A stretch of 64,000 nucleotides of DNA from Rhynchopus euleeides (Eukaryota; Euglenozoa; Diplonemea; Diplonemida; Diplonemidae). Under the pieces are notes generated by a model that saw only the letters and a list, made by a program, of their open reading frames with translations, ran no database searches and had not been told where the DNA came from. Location of the stretch: contig OY723302.1 of the NCBI GenBank assembly GCA_963210315.1, positions 1,550,001-1,614,000 on the forward strand, written 5' to 3'. The position numbers and the translations under genes are program-made. Each line of letters begins with the position of its first letter. Within the stretch, counting starts at the first letter, position 1. This document shows, piece by piece, positions 39,172-49,855 of this stretch.

Positions 39172-40915
39172 ATGGCGCCCCAGAGCAGTTGGTATGTCGG
39201 TGGGATCGACCAGGGCACCACGAGCACAAGGGTGATCCTGTATGACGACGGGCTCCGCGCGGTGGCGAGCCACCAGATCCAGCACAAGCAGGTCACGCCG
39301 CAGCCGGGGTGGCTGCAGCACGACCCTCTCGAGATCCTCAACAACGCCGTGGCCTGCATCGACGGGGCGACGGCGAAGCTCGCAAAGCAGGTCGGGGCGC
39401 GTGACGTGCAGCATCTCAACATCAAAGGCTTCGGCATCACCAACCAGCGCGAGACGGTTGTGGTGTGGGACAAGCTCACGGGCAAACCCCTCCATGACGC
39501 CATCGTGTGGTGCGACCTTCGCTGCCAGGGCGCTGTCGACGCCTTCCTGCGGAAGCACGGCAAGGAGAAGTTCCAGCGCCGCACCGGGCTGCCCCTGTCG
39601 CCCTACTTCTCCGCCTTCAAGCTGGCGTGGCTCTTCGAAAGCCACCCCGACGTGAGGCGCGCGGTGCACGAGGGGCGGGCGCTTGTCGGCAACATCGACA
39701 CCTGGCTGCTGTGGAACCTCACGGGTGAGCACCTCACCTCCGTCTGCAACGCAAGCCGCACCTTCCTCCTCGACGTCGCGCGGCGGGAGTGGGACCCGGA
39801 GCTTCTGGGCCTCTTCGACGTGCCCCAGGCTGCGCTGCCGAAGATCGTGTCGAACTGCGGCAGCTTCGGTGCCCTGAAGCTCTCCACCGCACGCGGCGTG
39901 CCCGTGACAGGCATCATCGGCGACCAGCAGGGCGCCTGCGTCGGGCAGCTCTGCTTCCAGCCGGGTGATGTGAAGAACACCTATGGCACGGGGTGCTTCC
40001 TGCTGATGAACACAGGCACTACGCCTCAGTTCTCCCACCACGGCCTGCTGACCACCGTGTGCTACCAGCTGGGGGAGCAGGCGGAGGCGGTCTACGCCCT
40101 GGAGGGATCTGTGGTGCAGGCGGGGATGCTGGTGACGTGGCTGAAGGACAACCTGCGGATTGTGGACTCGCCCCAGGATGTGGAGCGGTATGCGGCGCAG
40201 ACGCCGGACAGCGGGGGCATTGCAATTGTGCCTGCGTTTGCCGGGCTGTTCGCCCCGCACTGGCGGCCGGATGCGCGGGGGGTGATCTGTGGGCTGACGA
40301 TGTACACCAAGAGGGAGCACATCTGCCGTGCCGCGCTCACATCCATCGCGATGCAGTCCGTCGATGTGATCGATGCGATGCAGAAGGACAGCGGCATTGC
40401 CATCCGCGATCTGAAGGCGGATGGGGGGATGACGAACAACAACGTGCTGATGCAGATGCAGGCCGATCTGGCGCGGATCCAGGTGCGGGTCCCGCAGGAC
40501 AAGGAGACCACCGCGCTGGGCTCCGCAATCTGTGCGGCGCTTGGCGCAAAGGTCATTCCCTCCATCGAGGCTGCGAAGCAGGTATGTTAGGGTATTTTGT
40601 GCGCTCAATGAAAACTTCGCCCGGATCTGCCTTTTTCTGCAGTTGCTGGGCAGGGTGTTTCTCTTGTTGTGGCGAAAGGAGTACGATTTTTACAGCAAAA
40701 AGCCCCTTGCCGCGCATGGCCCATCCTGCTGCGTGCATACAACACAACGCAATGCACCACAACAGGCTGTGCAGGCAGCGCAGAAGACGGGGAGTGCGCT
40801 TTTCAACCCGTCGATGTCTGACGAGCTGCGCGCGTCGAAGGTCAGCAGGTGGAGGAAGGCGGTGCACCGCTCGCAAGACTGGGTCGAGTCTAACGCGGAG
40901 GGCGCCAAGCTGTGA
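39172..40915 (+). CDS. GK: Glycerol kinase with C-terminal AKL (PTS1) tag
   Basis: ATP:glycerol 3-phosphotransferase of the FGGY family. Exons are 39172-40581 and 40766-40915; the phase-0 intron 40582-40765 is AAGCAG|GTATG...CAACAG. The product is 519 aa, normal for the family. Motifs: phosphate-binding GIDQGTTSTR near residues 11-20; glycerol-binding NQRE with R93/E94 followed by VVVWDKLTGKP; catalytic base D251 in GIIGDQQGA; YGTGCFLLMNTG; DGGMTNNN near the C-terminal ATP site. The second exon supplies RWRKAVHRSQDW, the usual C-terminal family ending, and then ends -AKL, a classical peroxisome/glycosome import signal. The ATG at 39067 would add 35 residues; I prefer 39172 because an AG at 39090 looks like a trans-splice site. 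Trypanosomatid glycerol kinases are glycosomal, so the same site is inferred here. Confidence 0.95.
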
Positions 40916-41679
40916 GGTGGAACGGATCCTTTTGTCGCATGAAAGCAGTGGATTAGCATCCTTCGGGCAACACCCAGTCTGCGTCACGGGAGACGTCGGG
41001 AGTGATCGATCTTGGCAGAGCGACTGTGGTGGTTCCAACGACGACATCGCTGCCCCTCTCGTCGCCAGACTAGCAAATGGTTGTGCCCCCCCCCCAGGCC
41101 CCCCCCCCCCCCCCTGCAACAAATCGCCCTCTTCTCTGCGGTGCATATGTTGTCCCGGCACCCTCCTCCTCCCTCCCCTTGCCCTCCCCCCCCCCCCCCA
41201 CCCCGTACCCCCTGACGTTTGTTTGTGATTTCAAAAATATCCCTACCCCACCCATGAGTAAATTCAAAAAGAAAGTACCGTACACAACGTTTTCATGGTG
41301 CAACTGCGCCCCACCGGGGGAGGAAGACGCGGGGGAGGAGGAGGTGGAGGTGGTGGTGGTGGGTTACGAGATCTCATCTACCCCCCGCCCCCCTCCCTGC
41401 CTCTTCCATTCCCCGGCCTCGTCCTCCATGGCGCTCCCAAGGCAGTGTGGGGTGGGGGTGGTGGGGGGTTCGCCGCATCTCTCCCAAGAAAAGGGTTTAC
41501 AGCCGATGCCGACGCCGATGCCCCCTCCCTCACCCCCTCCCTGTCAGCCACCCACCCGTTTGTTGTAGCGATGGGCGATGACGGCATCGTTGTGTGCAGA
41601 GGTGTGTCGTGTGTGTCGCCGTCACCCGTTGTGCCCCCCTTTGCAGAAAACCCCCACTTTGACTCCCCACTGATACCTC
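40916..41679. other. Intergenic stretch; likely trans-splice acceptor at 41645-41646
   Basis: C-runs near 41087-41115 and 41190-41200, and a GGAGGTGGT tract at 41330-41362. TGCCCCCCTTTGCAG ends at 41646, 34 bases before the next ATG. No gene is seen. Confidence 0.45.
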
Positions 41680-43740
41680 ATGGCGGTCGCCACCGGGTTG
41701 TTACTGGCGGCGAGCCTCGCTGTGACACGGCAGGTGTCGCCAGACGGGGATCCTGGCACCTTCCCGACCATTTCCAGCTGCGTCGATGCTTCTGGAAGCG
41801 GGGATGTCTGTGCCGTAGGAGCTGGGACCTATAAGGAGGAGGTTGCCTTCAGCGACAAGGGCGTCAGCATTGTCGGGCTCGACCGTGGCAAGGTCGTCTT
41901 GGATGGAACGGAAGCCCTGCCGGACAACTGGTCTCTCTACAAGGGGAATGTCTACAAGACACAGCTGACCGACCTGCTGGGGTTCGATGTGAAGCAGGTG
42001 TTTGTCGACGGGAGCTATGCGCCGGAAGCCCGTTGGCCGAACGCCAACCTCGATGACATGCTTGATGTCAGCGCATGGGCCACAACTGACAACGGCACCA
42101 CTCTCGGCAAGGTCGTCGATGCCGATCTCGCCAAGGCCGCACCTGGGGTCGACTGGAACGGCGCGATTGTGACACTCAACTCTGACCTCCGCATTCTATC
42201 GTACACCCGCACTGTGCAGGACTACAACGAGACAGAGTCCTCCTTCACATACCAGCTGCCTTTGCCAGGGTCCATCCTGCGTGACCCCAGCAGGTACATC
42301 GGCAGCCTGTATGTGATTTCGGGGGTCCTGGCGGCGCTGGACTCTCCAGGTGAGTGGTGGCTCGACCGTAACACCTCGGAGCTGTACATCTGGATGCCCG
42401 ACTCAAAGGCTCCGGGGTCGCGGGTGTCCGTCAAAGCGCGTGACCTGTGCGTGCAGGGCACGCAGGCTACTGGGGGGGACCCGATTGCGGTGCAGAACAT
42501 GACGTTCCACGGGTGCACCCTGTCGCTGTATAACTGCGTCGGGTGCACGATGCAGGACCTCGTCCTCGAGTACCCTTCGTTCATCCGTACGATCGATTTC
42601 CTCAATCCCAGCCCGGGATCCATGCCGAATATCACGCTGCTGCAGGGCAACGACAGTGTTATCAACAGAGTGTCGCTGAAGAACAGCAACCACGGCGGGA
42701 TCCTGGTGATGGGGTGGCGGAACAGGGTGGAGGACACCCTCGTGATGTCCACAGACTGGTTCGGCACCCTCGACTTCCCGCCGATTCAAATCGGGTTCGG
42801 CCCGTCGAACTGCGGGCACGGGGTGTACGACGAGGAGCTCGGCTTGCGCCCAACCCGCCTCGGGCACTGCGGGCACTGGCTTGCCGATGTCCCCTCGGTT
42901 CCCGATCACCTGCGGAAAGACCTGCGTCAGGTCATGGGCACCGACAACGTGGTGACGCGGGTGACGGTGAAGGGGTTCGGGAATGCGGGCATCGTCACAA
43001 CACAGCTGTCCTGCGAGGTGTCGTACGCTCACGTCTCCAGCGGGGGTCTGATCGGGTGCGACCATGCCGGAATTCATGTGGACAACCTTCCGACGCCATG
43101 CATGTACGACACGACGAAGAGCAACTGCACCAAATCATTCCACCACAACTGGGTTCACGACTGCCGCGAGAAGTGCCTCCGGGGAGACGATGCGACGGTG
43201 AACATGACAGCGCACACCAACGTTATCTGGAACTGCGGGTACCCCAAACGTGACGCGGCCTGCGGCAGGGCGTCAGCGGGCCTCGTCTTCAAGGGGGACT
43301 ACAACGTGGGGTATGACAACACCATCTTCAACGTCACCTTTGAGGATCCGGGGTTTGCTGCGCACGGCGAGCTTGTGGTGTTCACTAACAACGGCCCTCC
43401 ACCCCCGAGCTGCAGGGGGGACGAGTGTGTGCCGATGAACCACCACTCCATCTTTGTGAACAACGCGGCGCGTGTGGTGAGCCCTATGGGAGGCCCGGCT
43501 CTGAACGAGTCGGCTGTTTTCGACGGAGGCCTCTACAGCGGTTCGTACGAAAGCCTGCAGCTGGCGGACCCGCTTGCCTTCAACTTCGCGCCACTCTCGG
43601 GAAGTCCTCTCAGGCGCACTGGCGTTGTGCACCCTCCCCAGACTACGAACGGCAGTGGCGGTACGCACCCCAACATCGGAGCTGTGCAGGACAACGTGCC
43701 GGCATGGCGGCCCGGCTGCACTGCCTTCCCTGAGTGCTGA
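41680..43740 (+). CDS. Secreted right-handed beta-helix (pectate-lyase-like) protein
   Basis: Intronless, 686 aa. The start MAVATGLLLAASLAVTRQVS is a signal peptide, so the protein is exported or lumenal. Next come SPDGDPGTFPTI and YKEEVAFSDKGVSIVGL, typical of the first coils of single-stranded right-handed beta-helix proteins. The region near residues 220-245 (PGEWWLDRNTSELYIWMPD) is a pattern common in secreted parallel beta-helix proteins. Rungs continue (NMTFHGCTLSLYNCVGC, then NSNHGGILVMGW and GFGNAGIVTTQ), with conserved Asp/His-rich positions such as NWVHDCREKCLRGDD. Many NxS/T sites and Cys residues fit secretion. The family includes polysaccharide lyases, hydrolases and epimerases; the exact substrate cannot be read. 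Codon use is slightly less GC3-biased than in the large genes. Confidence 0.82.
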   Translation: MAVATGLLLAASLAVTRQVSPDGDPGTFPTISSCVDASGSGDVCAVGAGTYKEEVAFSDKGVSIVGLDRGKVVLDGTEALPDNWSLYKGNVYKTQLTDLLGFDVKQVFVDGSYAPEARWPNANLDDMLDVSAWATTDNGTTLGKVVDADLAKAAPGVDWNGAIVTLNSDLRILSYTRTVQDYNETESSFTYQLPLPGSILRDPSRYIGSLYVISGVLAALDSPGEWWLDRNTSELYIWMPDSKAPGSRVSVKARDLCVQGTQATGGDPIAVQNMTFHGCTLSLYNCVGCTMQDLVLEYPSFIRTIDFLNPSPGSMPNITLLQGNDSVINRVSLKNSNHGGILVMGWRNRVEDTLVMSTDWFGTLDFPPIQIGFGPSNCGHGVYDEELGLRPTRLGHCGHWLADVPSVPDHLRKDLRQVMGTDNVVTRVTVKGFGNAGIVTTQLSCEVSYAHVSSGGLIGCDHAGIHVDNLPTPCMYDTTKSNCTKSFHHNWVHDCREKCLRGDDATVNMTAHTNVIWNCGYPKRDAACGRASAGLVFKGDYNVGYDNTIFNVTFEDPGFAAHGELVVFTNNGPPPPSCRGDECVPMNHHSIFVNNAARVVSPMGGPALNESAVFDGGLYSGSYESLQLADPLAFNFAPLSGSPLRRTGVVHPPQTTNGSGGTHPNIGAVQDNVPAWRPGCTAFPEC

Positions 43741-43805
43741 TGCGAAAGGGTCTCCATACCACATAAATACGCGTGCTGGACGTCCTTCTCCAAGGGCCAC
43801 CCAGA

Positions 43806-43866
43806 GGGGGGCGACATTCTTCAACGGTTGCCCTGTGTAGCGGCTGGGAAGAATGTCACCCCCCCC
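43806..43866 (+). repeat. Inverted repeat in the 3' flank of the beta-helix gene
   Basis: GGGGGGCGACATTCTTC (43806) pairs with GAAGAATGTCACCCCCC (43850), loop ~27 bases. A third related motif, AGTGACATTCTC, follows near 43895. Confidence 0.6.
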
Positions 43867-43899
43867 CCCCCTCGGCCCTGGGCCCTCGAGGGGAGTGAC

Positions 43900-44279
43900 A
43901 TTCTCTCGGGGTACCCTAGGTACCAAACCTATGTGAAGCGGGGTGTCCATACCTGAAGCTTATTCTGACAAAAAGCGGCCAAAAACCCGGTATTATATTG
44001 GTGTACCTGAAATCCCGTATAAACCGTACGAAAGAACTACGAAATACGGGGTAGGGAGTCGTTTTTTATTTTGGGTGGCACTTTTTTTGGGGGGGTATTA
44101 TTGGGGGGGTTCCTTCAATGTTTGAGGCGACCCAACCCAGCCCAGGGTGCGATGCAGCAAAGAGACGAGTCATGTCCCGTTGATATCACCTCACAAAATC
44201 GCCTTGCTACGACTTCAGCATCCACACACATACGACACATGACACACCCAGCAGATCAGTTCTAACAGCATCCCTAAGT
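43900..44279. other. Gene-free stretch
   Basis: T/G-rich sequence. ACGAAAGAACTACGAAATACG (44029) is nearly repeated at 45464, which suggests another old dispersed repeat. No gene is seen. Confidence 0.4.
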
Positions 44280-44890
44280 ATGGAAGCTACCAAAACTGAT
44301 GAAGAAAATGCCCGGGCTCACATTTCAGGTTTCAACGGCAAGTGGCTGCACAGACCGGCGTGTTTCAAATGAGCCCTTACCACAGGAGCTCACGATGGCG
44401 GGGGTGGAGGCAGCTGTGAGGGAGGCCGGCTACAAAATGAAGCGCCCTCTGCTCCGTGTTCTGTGGGGCAACTTCCTGGAGGCAACGGAGACACTGCCTC
44501 TGGGCGAAGCCATAGGGCAGTGTTTTTGTGTCAGCACCTTCGCACTTTATTTTGAAAACAAGGCAGCTGCCTTGTTTTCAAAATAAGGTGCGAAGGTGCT
44601 GAAGCCGCTCTTAAGCATGGCACCGACAAGGTGAAGACCCTCCTTAAGTCAGCAAGGCCTTCCAACCTGTGGAGGCCCAAGCCTGCAGCAAAGAAGGCTG
44701 CCAAGAAGCCGGCTGATAAGGCAGCCAGCTCAACCCCCCTCGCAAAGAGGCGCCCAAAGAGGGCCGAGCACCACGGACAGTGCGGTGGCAACCCTCCTCG
44801 ACTTCCTGATGCCACAGGCCTAGAAGTCACGTACAGTCCATTCCGCCAGCACAGCAACCAGCCTGGTGCCCAGTGCGTGGTTTGTTGACC
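44280..44890 (+). pseudogene. Broken gene for a Lys/Ala/Pro-rich (histone-tail-like) protein, split by a palindrome
   Basis: Three protein-like pieces lie in different frames: MEATKTDEENARAHISGFNG (44280), MAGVEAAVREAGYKMKRPLL (44395), and after 44600 AEAALKHGTDKVKTLLKSAR followed by KPAAKKAAKKPADKAASSTP. The tail resembles a histone H1-type basic tail. Between the second and third pieces is a 68-base near-perfect palindrome (44533-44600). No simple intron joins all three. It may be a decayed or retro-inserted gene; function is unknown. Confidence 0.4.
44533..44600. repeat. 68-bp near-perfect palindrome
   Basis: AGCACCTTCGCACTTTATTT, then TGAAAACAAGGCAG, is followed directly by its reverse complement with one mismatch and no loop. 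It would extrude as a cruciform. It may be the footprint of an inverted duplication during repair or of a tiny transposon. Confidence 0.9.
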
Positions 44891-45368
44891 AGAATTGTTG
44901 TTGTTCATGTTCTTTGTTCTCAGAGCCCGTAGAAGGAAATGAGCAGAACCGCTGATCTTGCCCCAAGCAGCCTTGGAACAGATATCAGGTCAGCGAGCAG
45001 CCAGAGTTGGCCTCAGACGGTCACTACTGAACACGCCAGGTTCGTAATACCCTTGCAACACCATCTTTATTCCACACGCCAACATGATCCACGTGATCAG
45101 GCGAGGCGAATGGTGACTTTGTTGCTCACCTGTGGCGGTCTTGTTGATTGGTGTGCTGCAGTACGCGGGTCGGCGGGCCGTGGCTTGTCGGTGGCGGTCG
45201 TCCCGCTCCGCGTCGGGGGCGAGCCCAGGCCCCCTTCCCCAACATGCTGCTGCTTTTGATGATTTACGTGGTATTGTGTGAGGTGGGTTCTGTCAGGACG
45301 GTGTATGTTGCCGGGGGGGGCGCGTGGGCTGCCATTGAGTTGCACGGAGTGTGTCAGTGCGTGCATTC

Positions 45369-45395
45369 TTCCCGGCGCGCGAAGCGCGCCGGGAA
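45369..45395 (+). repeat. CG-hairpin with GAA triloop and A-tail, second copy
   Basis: TTCCCGGCGCGC, GAA, GCGCGCCGGGAA gives a perfect 12-bp stem followed by AAAAA, the same design as at 5448. Confidence 0.8.
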
Positions 45396-45520
45396 AAAAA
45401 TACGCCACTCCAGTCGCCAAAAAAGCAGGGGAAAAAACGACACCCCTACCACTAAAATCCTTACGAAAGAAGTACGAAATACGGGATGTCAATTACACCA
45501 TATATGGTGTGATCATGGAA

Positions 45521-45583
45521 CCCCCCAGAACTGGCACAGACCTGGCACAGAACCGGCACAGAACTGGCACAGAACACCGGTCC
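45521..45583 (+). repeat. CTGGCACAGAA tandem repeat, copy 1
   Basis: Four head-to-tail units of about 11 bases with core CTGGCACAGA follow CCCCCAGAA. A second array starts at 46507 with the same lead-in, so array and flank were duplicated together. Confidence 0.75.
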
Positions 45584-45689
45584 ACAATCCTTCAGGAAAT
45601 GTCCGTGCAGGTTTGTAGTGGCCCTGTAGTGGATCGAGAGACCACAAACAAACCTTGTGGTGAGCCCCAGTGACGAAAGGCCCAGTTAT

Positions 45690-46310
45690 GGGTGTGAATC
45701 GGCACCCCATGGCCAAATGACCCCATCACAATACGCACAGATTCCTAATATTCAACTGAACAGGGGTTGGAAAACCAGAGGGTGAGGTACTACTGGGTCA
45801 CGTCAGTGGGTAGGTGGCAGGTACCTAAGGTGCAGTCCATAACGGCTGTCTGTCGGGCCCAATCGGGAGCGAGTCACTTCCCCACACCTGAAGCAAACCA
45901 ACATTCTAGGGGTGGTGTGTGGCACCTACACTGCAAAAGTGACCCCACTACGATTTGCACGGAGTCCAATTATTCAAATGAATGCAAACCCGATGTTGGG
46001 GTGATTGAAAATCCGGTTCCATGTAGATTCCGTGCACGTGTGGTTCCTCAGACTCACTGCCTTTGAGGTTTTAGGTCGTGGCTGTGCCGACTACTGCACA
46101 GTGTACCACCGACCGAGAGCCCAGCACAGTCCACTCGAGCCCTTCCAGAGCCTTGTCACCTCAGAGGCAGTGTTGGTCCACCACGCCTTGGAACCAGACC
46201 CACATTTCAGGGGTGATGTGTGACACCTACGCCAATAAAGTTACCCCACTACGATCCGCACAGATTCCGAATCTTCAAATGAACGGGTTTGTGAAAAAAC
46301 CGTCTGGGGG
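45690..46310 (+). repeat. Three copies of the GACCCCACTACGATCCGCA repeat
   Basis: Units near 45697-45775, 45908-46000 and 46200-46300 share GGTG.TGTG.CACCTAC, AAGTGACCCCACTACGATCC and GAATATTCAAATGAA with those at 965-1640. A diverged unit is at 47526. It is the same family as in the TIR element at 868. Confidence 0.75.
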
Positions 46311-46506
46311 TCCCGCTGGGTCTGGGTGGGTGTTGGCTGCCCGACTGACCCTGTCACAAGAAGTGGATTCTCCCAGTCCCCGACACACGCCAAACCCACA
46401 TACTTGGTGCTGAAGAGGCCCCAGGCCCTCAGGATTGCGAGGATCGGCCCCTTGGGGCCAAGTTCGCTACCATTTCCCCAGGGTACATTTCTCGAAGGAT
46501 TCCTGA

Positions 46507-46560
46507 AGGGCCCCCAGAACTGGCACAGACCTGGCACAGAACTGGCACAGAACCCCTATA
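46507..46560 (+). repeat. CTGGCACAGAA tandem repeat, copy 2
   Basis: CCCCCAGAACTGGCACAGAC, then CTGGCACAGAACTGGCACAG, closely matches 45530-45570. Confidence 0.75.
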
Positions 46561-46842
46561 TGATCACACCAATATACTCAGTTTTTTCTTGGTTTTCGTG
46601 ACCTCACCCCATTTTTTGGGCCGTGCGCACCGCAGGTGACCCGAAAAACCCCGAAAACGGCATGTTTCGGAACATTGGAATCCATGGTGCCCCCGGACAT
46701 GTTCTGCAGATGAGTTCATCTTTTATTAGACCCCGTACAGAAACACGAGAAAACGTGGGAAACACAGAAAACGTGCAGTTTGACCCTGTAGAAGAGAGTG
46801 GTGCAGCCTTGGAGGTGGTCCAGAGAATGCAAAGAGGTCCAC

Positions 46843-46922
46843 AGGGGGGTCTGGGGGGCGGAGCCCCCCAGCCGCCGGAGGCCACGGTAGTGAACACCTG
46901 TTCCTTGTGGGGTACAGATTCT
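46843..46922 (+). repeat. GC-hairpin dispersed repeat, copy 4 (long form)
   Basis: Same hairpin core as at 4469, extended by ACCTGTTCCTTGTGGGGTAC. The extension is shared with the copies at 47015 and 60598, so the full unit is near 80 bp. Confidence 0.85.
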
Positions 46923-47014
46923 GTGGTGAGTTGGGTGCATCCTCCTGAGGGCGGTCTCTGGATTCCATGACCTGATGTGATCCCAAAGGGCTTGGTCGAC
47001 AGGCATACGTCACG

Positions 47015-47092
47015 CGGGGGTCTGGGGGGCGGAGCCCCCCAGCCGCCGGAGGCCACGGTACTGAACATCTGTTCCTTGTGCGGTACAGTCCA
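47015..47092 (+). repeat. GC-hairpin dispersed repeat, copy 5 (long form)
   Basis: Same unit, 172 bases after copy 4, with ATCTGTTCCTTGTGCGGTAC in the extension. Confidence 0.85.
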
Positions 47093-47795
47093 TCTTCCTG
47101 AACTTGAGTAAATTGCGCCCAAGGGTTCGATGAGGGCGACAAGGCTCGTCAGTGCGGGCTGGATTGTCGCCTCAAAGCCAGAGGTTCAATGACAGACACT
47201 GAGGACATGGGCCAGGCCCCATGGGCTGGCCCGCCCGGGCCCCATTTTTGGTCCATTTTTTCCTCCTCCCGAAAATGCGTTTATTTGCATCATTGGGATC
47301 CGTGGCTCACGCCACGGTGTTTTTTTCTCTCCGGAACCATTATTTGTTCACACCATTTGGGCCTGAACCAGGGGATAAGATAGGTCTGGTTTTCCGGTTT
47401 TCAAAACCAGGGTTTCCCGGTTCCCGGTTTTCTGGAAAAAAAAAAAGGTCGGTCTCATTTTTGGCGGGTTTTTTTGTGACTTTGGGACAGTAGAACAGTC
47501 AGAAAAAACGCCATAAAAAAATAGAAAGTGGCCCCATCGTGATCCGCACAGAGCTCAAATAGTCCAAAGAAGGCAGAGAAGCGGAGAAGAAAAATGGACC
47601 TAGCGGGTGGCCCGGTGGGTGGTGATGCCCTCGTCATGCAGGTCTCTTCTGTTTTGAAGGTGCACACATGGTGGACTCCAGCCACCCTAGCGAGTGTCTA
47701 AGAGGGGTCTAAGACTGCAGTCTGTACTGAAGACGGGAGTCTATTTTCCAGCTAATTTACGCTAAGACTCCCGCTGGTTGAGATTCATGGGAGAC

Positions 47796-47847
47796 ACACG
47801 GTGTACTCCAGCGGAGGTAGGGTAACCTCCGCTGGAGTTCACCGTGT
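47796..47847. repeat. 23-bp-stem hairpin
   Basis: ACACGGTGTACTCCAGCGGA, then GGT, loop AGGGTA, then its inverse with one mismatch. The motif CACGGTG.ACT recurs near 56216 and 56446. Confidence 0.85.
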
Positions 47848-48254
47848 CGTCTGCCTCTGTGCAGCGTCACTCGGTGCCATCGAATACATGGCGACAGCCC
47901 ACCAACTCGAGACAGATCTGCTTGTCTGGAGGGCTGAGACGAGAACACGAACGAATTTCAAGCAGTCTTGAAGGTCGCCAAGCCTATTGGGGGCAACTAA
48001 CAGATGAGATTTGTTTGTTGCCTGTCGTCACAGCTAGCCCATCTCCTCGATAACGGAATGTGTGCAGAGATCTCGTGGACCCTTTGGCCATTCTGTCGTG
48101 CACCCACTCCACCCACAACGCACACCTGTCACGAGTGGTCGCTCCCCCGTCCTCCTCCACCCTGAAGGTTGAACCCTCAAGGACCAGTGATCTCCTGCTG
48201 GCCGGGCTGCGATCAGCGAAGCCTTCCTACTTACAAGCGAATCCAGACTGTAGG

Positions 48255-48316
48255 GAACAGATGTTCACTACCGTGGCCTCCGGCGGCTGGGGGGCTCCGC
48301 CCCCCAGACCCCCCTG
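48255..48316 (-). repeat. GC-hairpin dispersed repeat, copy 6
   Basis: Inverted copy: CAGATGTTCACTACCGTGGC leads into the G/C hairpin with a CTCCG centre. Confidence 0.85.
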
Positions 48317-48462
48317 CGTAAAAAAATTACACCAGACCGGTTTTTTGGCCGAGAGTCCAAACTTTCAAAGCAGCTGCTGCGCCTGCCCCACCAAGCAGCC
48401 TCAGTACGACAGGACGCGCGCAGGCACCGGGCCCTCTCAGATTCTGGGAGGGTTTGCGCGGG

Positions 48463-48491
48463 TCGCGCGCGCCGAAGGCGCGCGCGAAAAA
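48463..48491 (+). repeat. CG-hairpin with GAA triloop and A-tail, third copy
   Basis: TCGCGCGCGCC, GAA, GGCGCGCGCGA then AAAA gives an 11-bp perfect stem. Confidence 0.8.
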
Positions 48492-48812
48492 TTTTCAAAA
48501 CCAGAAAAACCGGAAAACGGCGCCAGAAAAAAAGTCTATCTTATACCCTGCCTGAACCACCAAGAAAAAAAATTATTGGCAATTCTGAAAATCCTTATAC
48601 TCATACCGGGCAACATTCAGGTATGGGGGTGTCCTCCTGTTTATTATTTTGTACCAGACACACACCTGTGTGTCAGAGGAAATGCGACAGACACACTGAA
48701 GGAGTCGAAGCACGGCGAAGCTTCTCATATGTTTCCTATCTCTTTCTGCTCCGCTATCAATCCACTTTCTGTACTTCAGGCAGGTCATCCGAGGCGTCAC
48801 ACACAGGGGTGG

Positions 48813-48843
<31 letters not shown>

Positions 48844-48992
48844 GGAACTTGTTTTGTAATGTGTTTGTTGCGTGAGGTCGCGAGTACTGTGTTTGTTGTG
48901 TGAAGTCTCCGCGTGTAGCTCCCCGGCACCTCCTGCATACGCAGTGTGGCGGATGCGTGCAATGCAAGCAAGCGAAATATTCCAGAAGTGTG

Positions 48993-49165
48993 TCAGTGGT
49001 ATTTTGAGAGTTGTGCAACAACGCAGGAAACTGTGCCAGTGCAGATCCTTGCAGAACATCACCACGCTTCATGACAGGCGCGTGGGGTGTTCTCGCGATC
49101 GACGAATACCCTTCGGCTCTTCTCTTTGTTTCCCTTTCAGATTTGCACTAAGGTACACAGTTTTT
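48993..49165 (+). repeat. Dispersed repeat family D, copy 1
   Basis: A ~165-bp unit running from TTTTGAGAGTTGTGCA through ACGCAGGAAACTGTGCC, ATCCTTGCAGAACATCA, GGGGTGTTCTCGCGAT and CCTTCGGCTCTTCTC to TTTCAGATTTGCACT. Other copies are at 50104, 55296 (partial) and 59360. The unit is non-coding. Confidence 0.85.
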
Positions 49166-49369
49166 GAAAATGGAATATTTGCTTCAAATAGGTAAAGGGT
49201 GTATATTATCGAAACAAAATGGGTAACGCCACACCAACCCGAGCCAGCCCGAACAGGTCCAAATAAGCCGCTACGGTTCACACAGAGTTCAAATAATGCA
49301 GTGGAGGCTTTCTGCACTTCTGAGCGAAGGCCCCCAATGGGGAGGGCCCTCTTTTCCGCACACTTCAAT

Positions 49370-49467
49370 GTGGGTGGAAAGTTACTCGCGCTTTGCTCGT
49401 CGGCCCTTGTGCCCCTCACTCACAACACCATCATCAACAGGAGTGTGAGCGTGGAAGCGTCAACGCA
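49370..49467 (+). repeat. MITE family A, partial copy 5, abutting an exon
   Basis: GTGGAAAGTTACTCGCG at the left and GTGTGAGCGTGGAAGCGTCA at the right recall the ends of the family A core. On the - strand it begins just inside the intron donor of the FAD-oxidase exon (49468). Confidence 0.45.
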
Positions 49468-49468
49468 C

Positions 49469-49855
49469 CTTGGCCAGGTATGCGTTGATCACGGGCATCG
49501 CCTCCGCCATGGCCAGTGCCGGGTCGTCCGACGATGCCGGTGTGTAGAAGAGCAGGAACTGCAGCTGCGGGGCACCCGTCGTGGCGTTCGGGTTCAGCAG
49601 GGGCCACGCCGTCAGCCGCGGGCTGTCCTCTGCCCCACCCGTGTGGGCCGCACACGCCGTGCTCCAGAAGGCACGCACGTCCGCTGCCGACGTGATGGCG
49701 TAGCTGTACGTCCCGATCACACGGAACTTGGGGCGGGGCAGCGTGCGGAACACAAACTTCGTCACAATCCCGAACTGCCCGTGCCCGTTCCCGCGGATGG
49801 CCCACAGCAGGTCCTGGCGGAACCTGTTCAGCAGACTCTTCTTCCCTGTGACATC
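49469..49855 (-). CDS. Internal exon of an FAD-linked (berberine-bridge-like) oxidase
   Basis: A 129-codon, GC-rich frame on the - strand bounded by good splice signals: TTGCCAGCAG| upstream and GCCAAG|GTGCGT downstream, both phase 0. The peptide QDLLWAIRGNGHGQFGIVTK followed by FVFRTLP is the conserved block of FAD-linked oxidases with a PCMH-type FAD domain (usual form DLFWALRGGGG.FGIVT.F). Later parts (AITSAADVRAFWSTACA, LLFYTPASSDDPALAMAEA) fit the substrate-binding half. It is the only clear coding exon against the direction of the other genes. Flanking exons are not clear, so it is a fragment or an intron-rich gene under decay. Confidence 0.65.
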
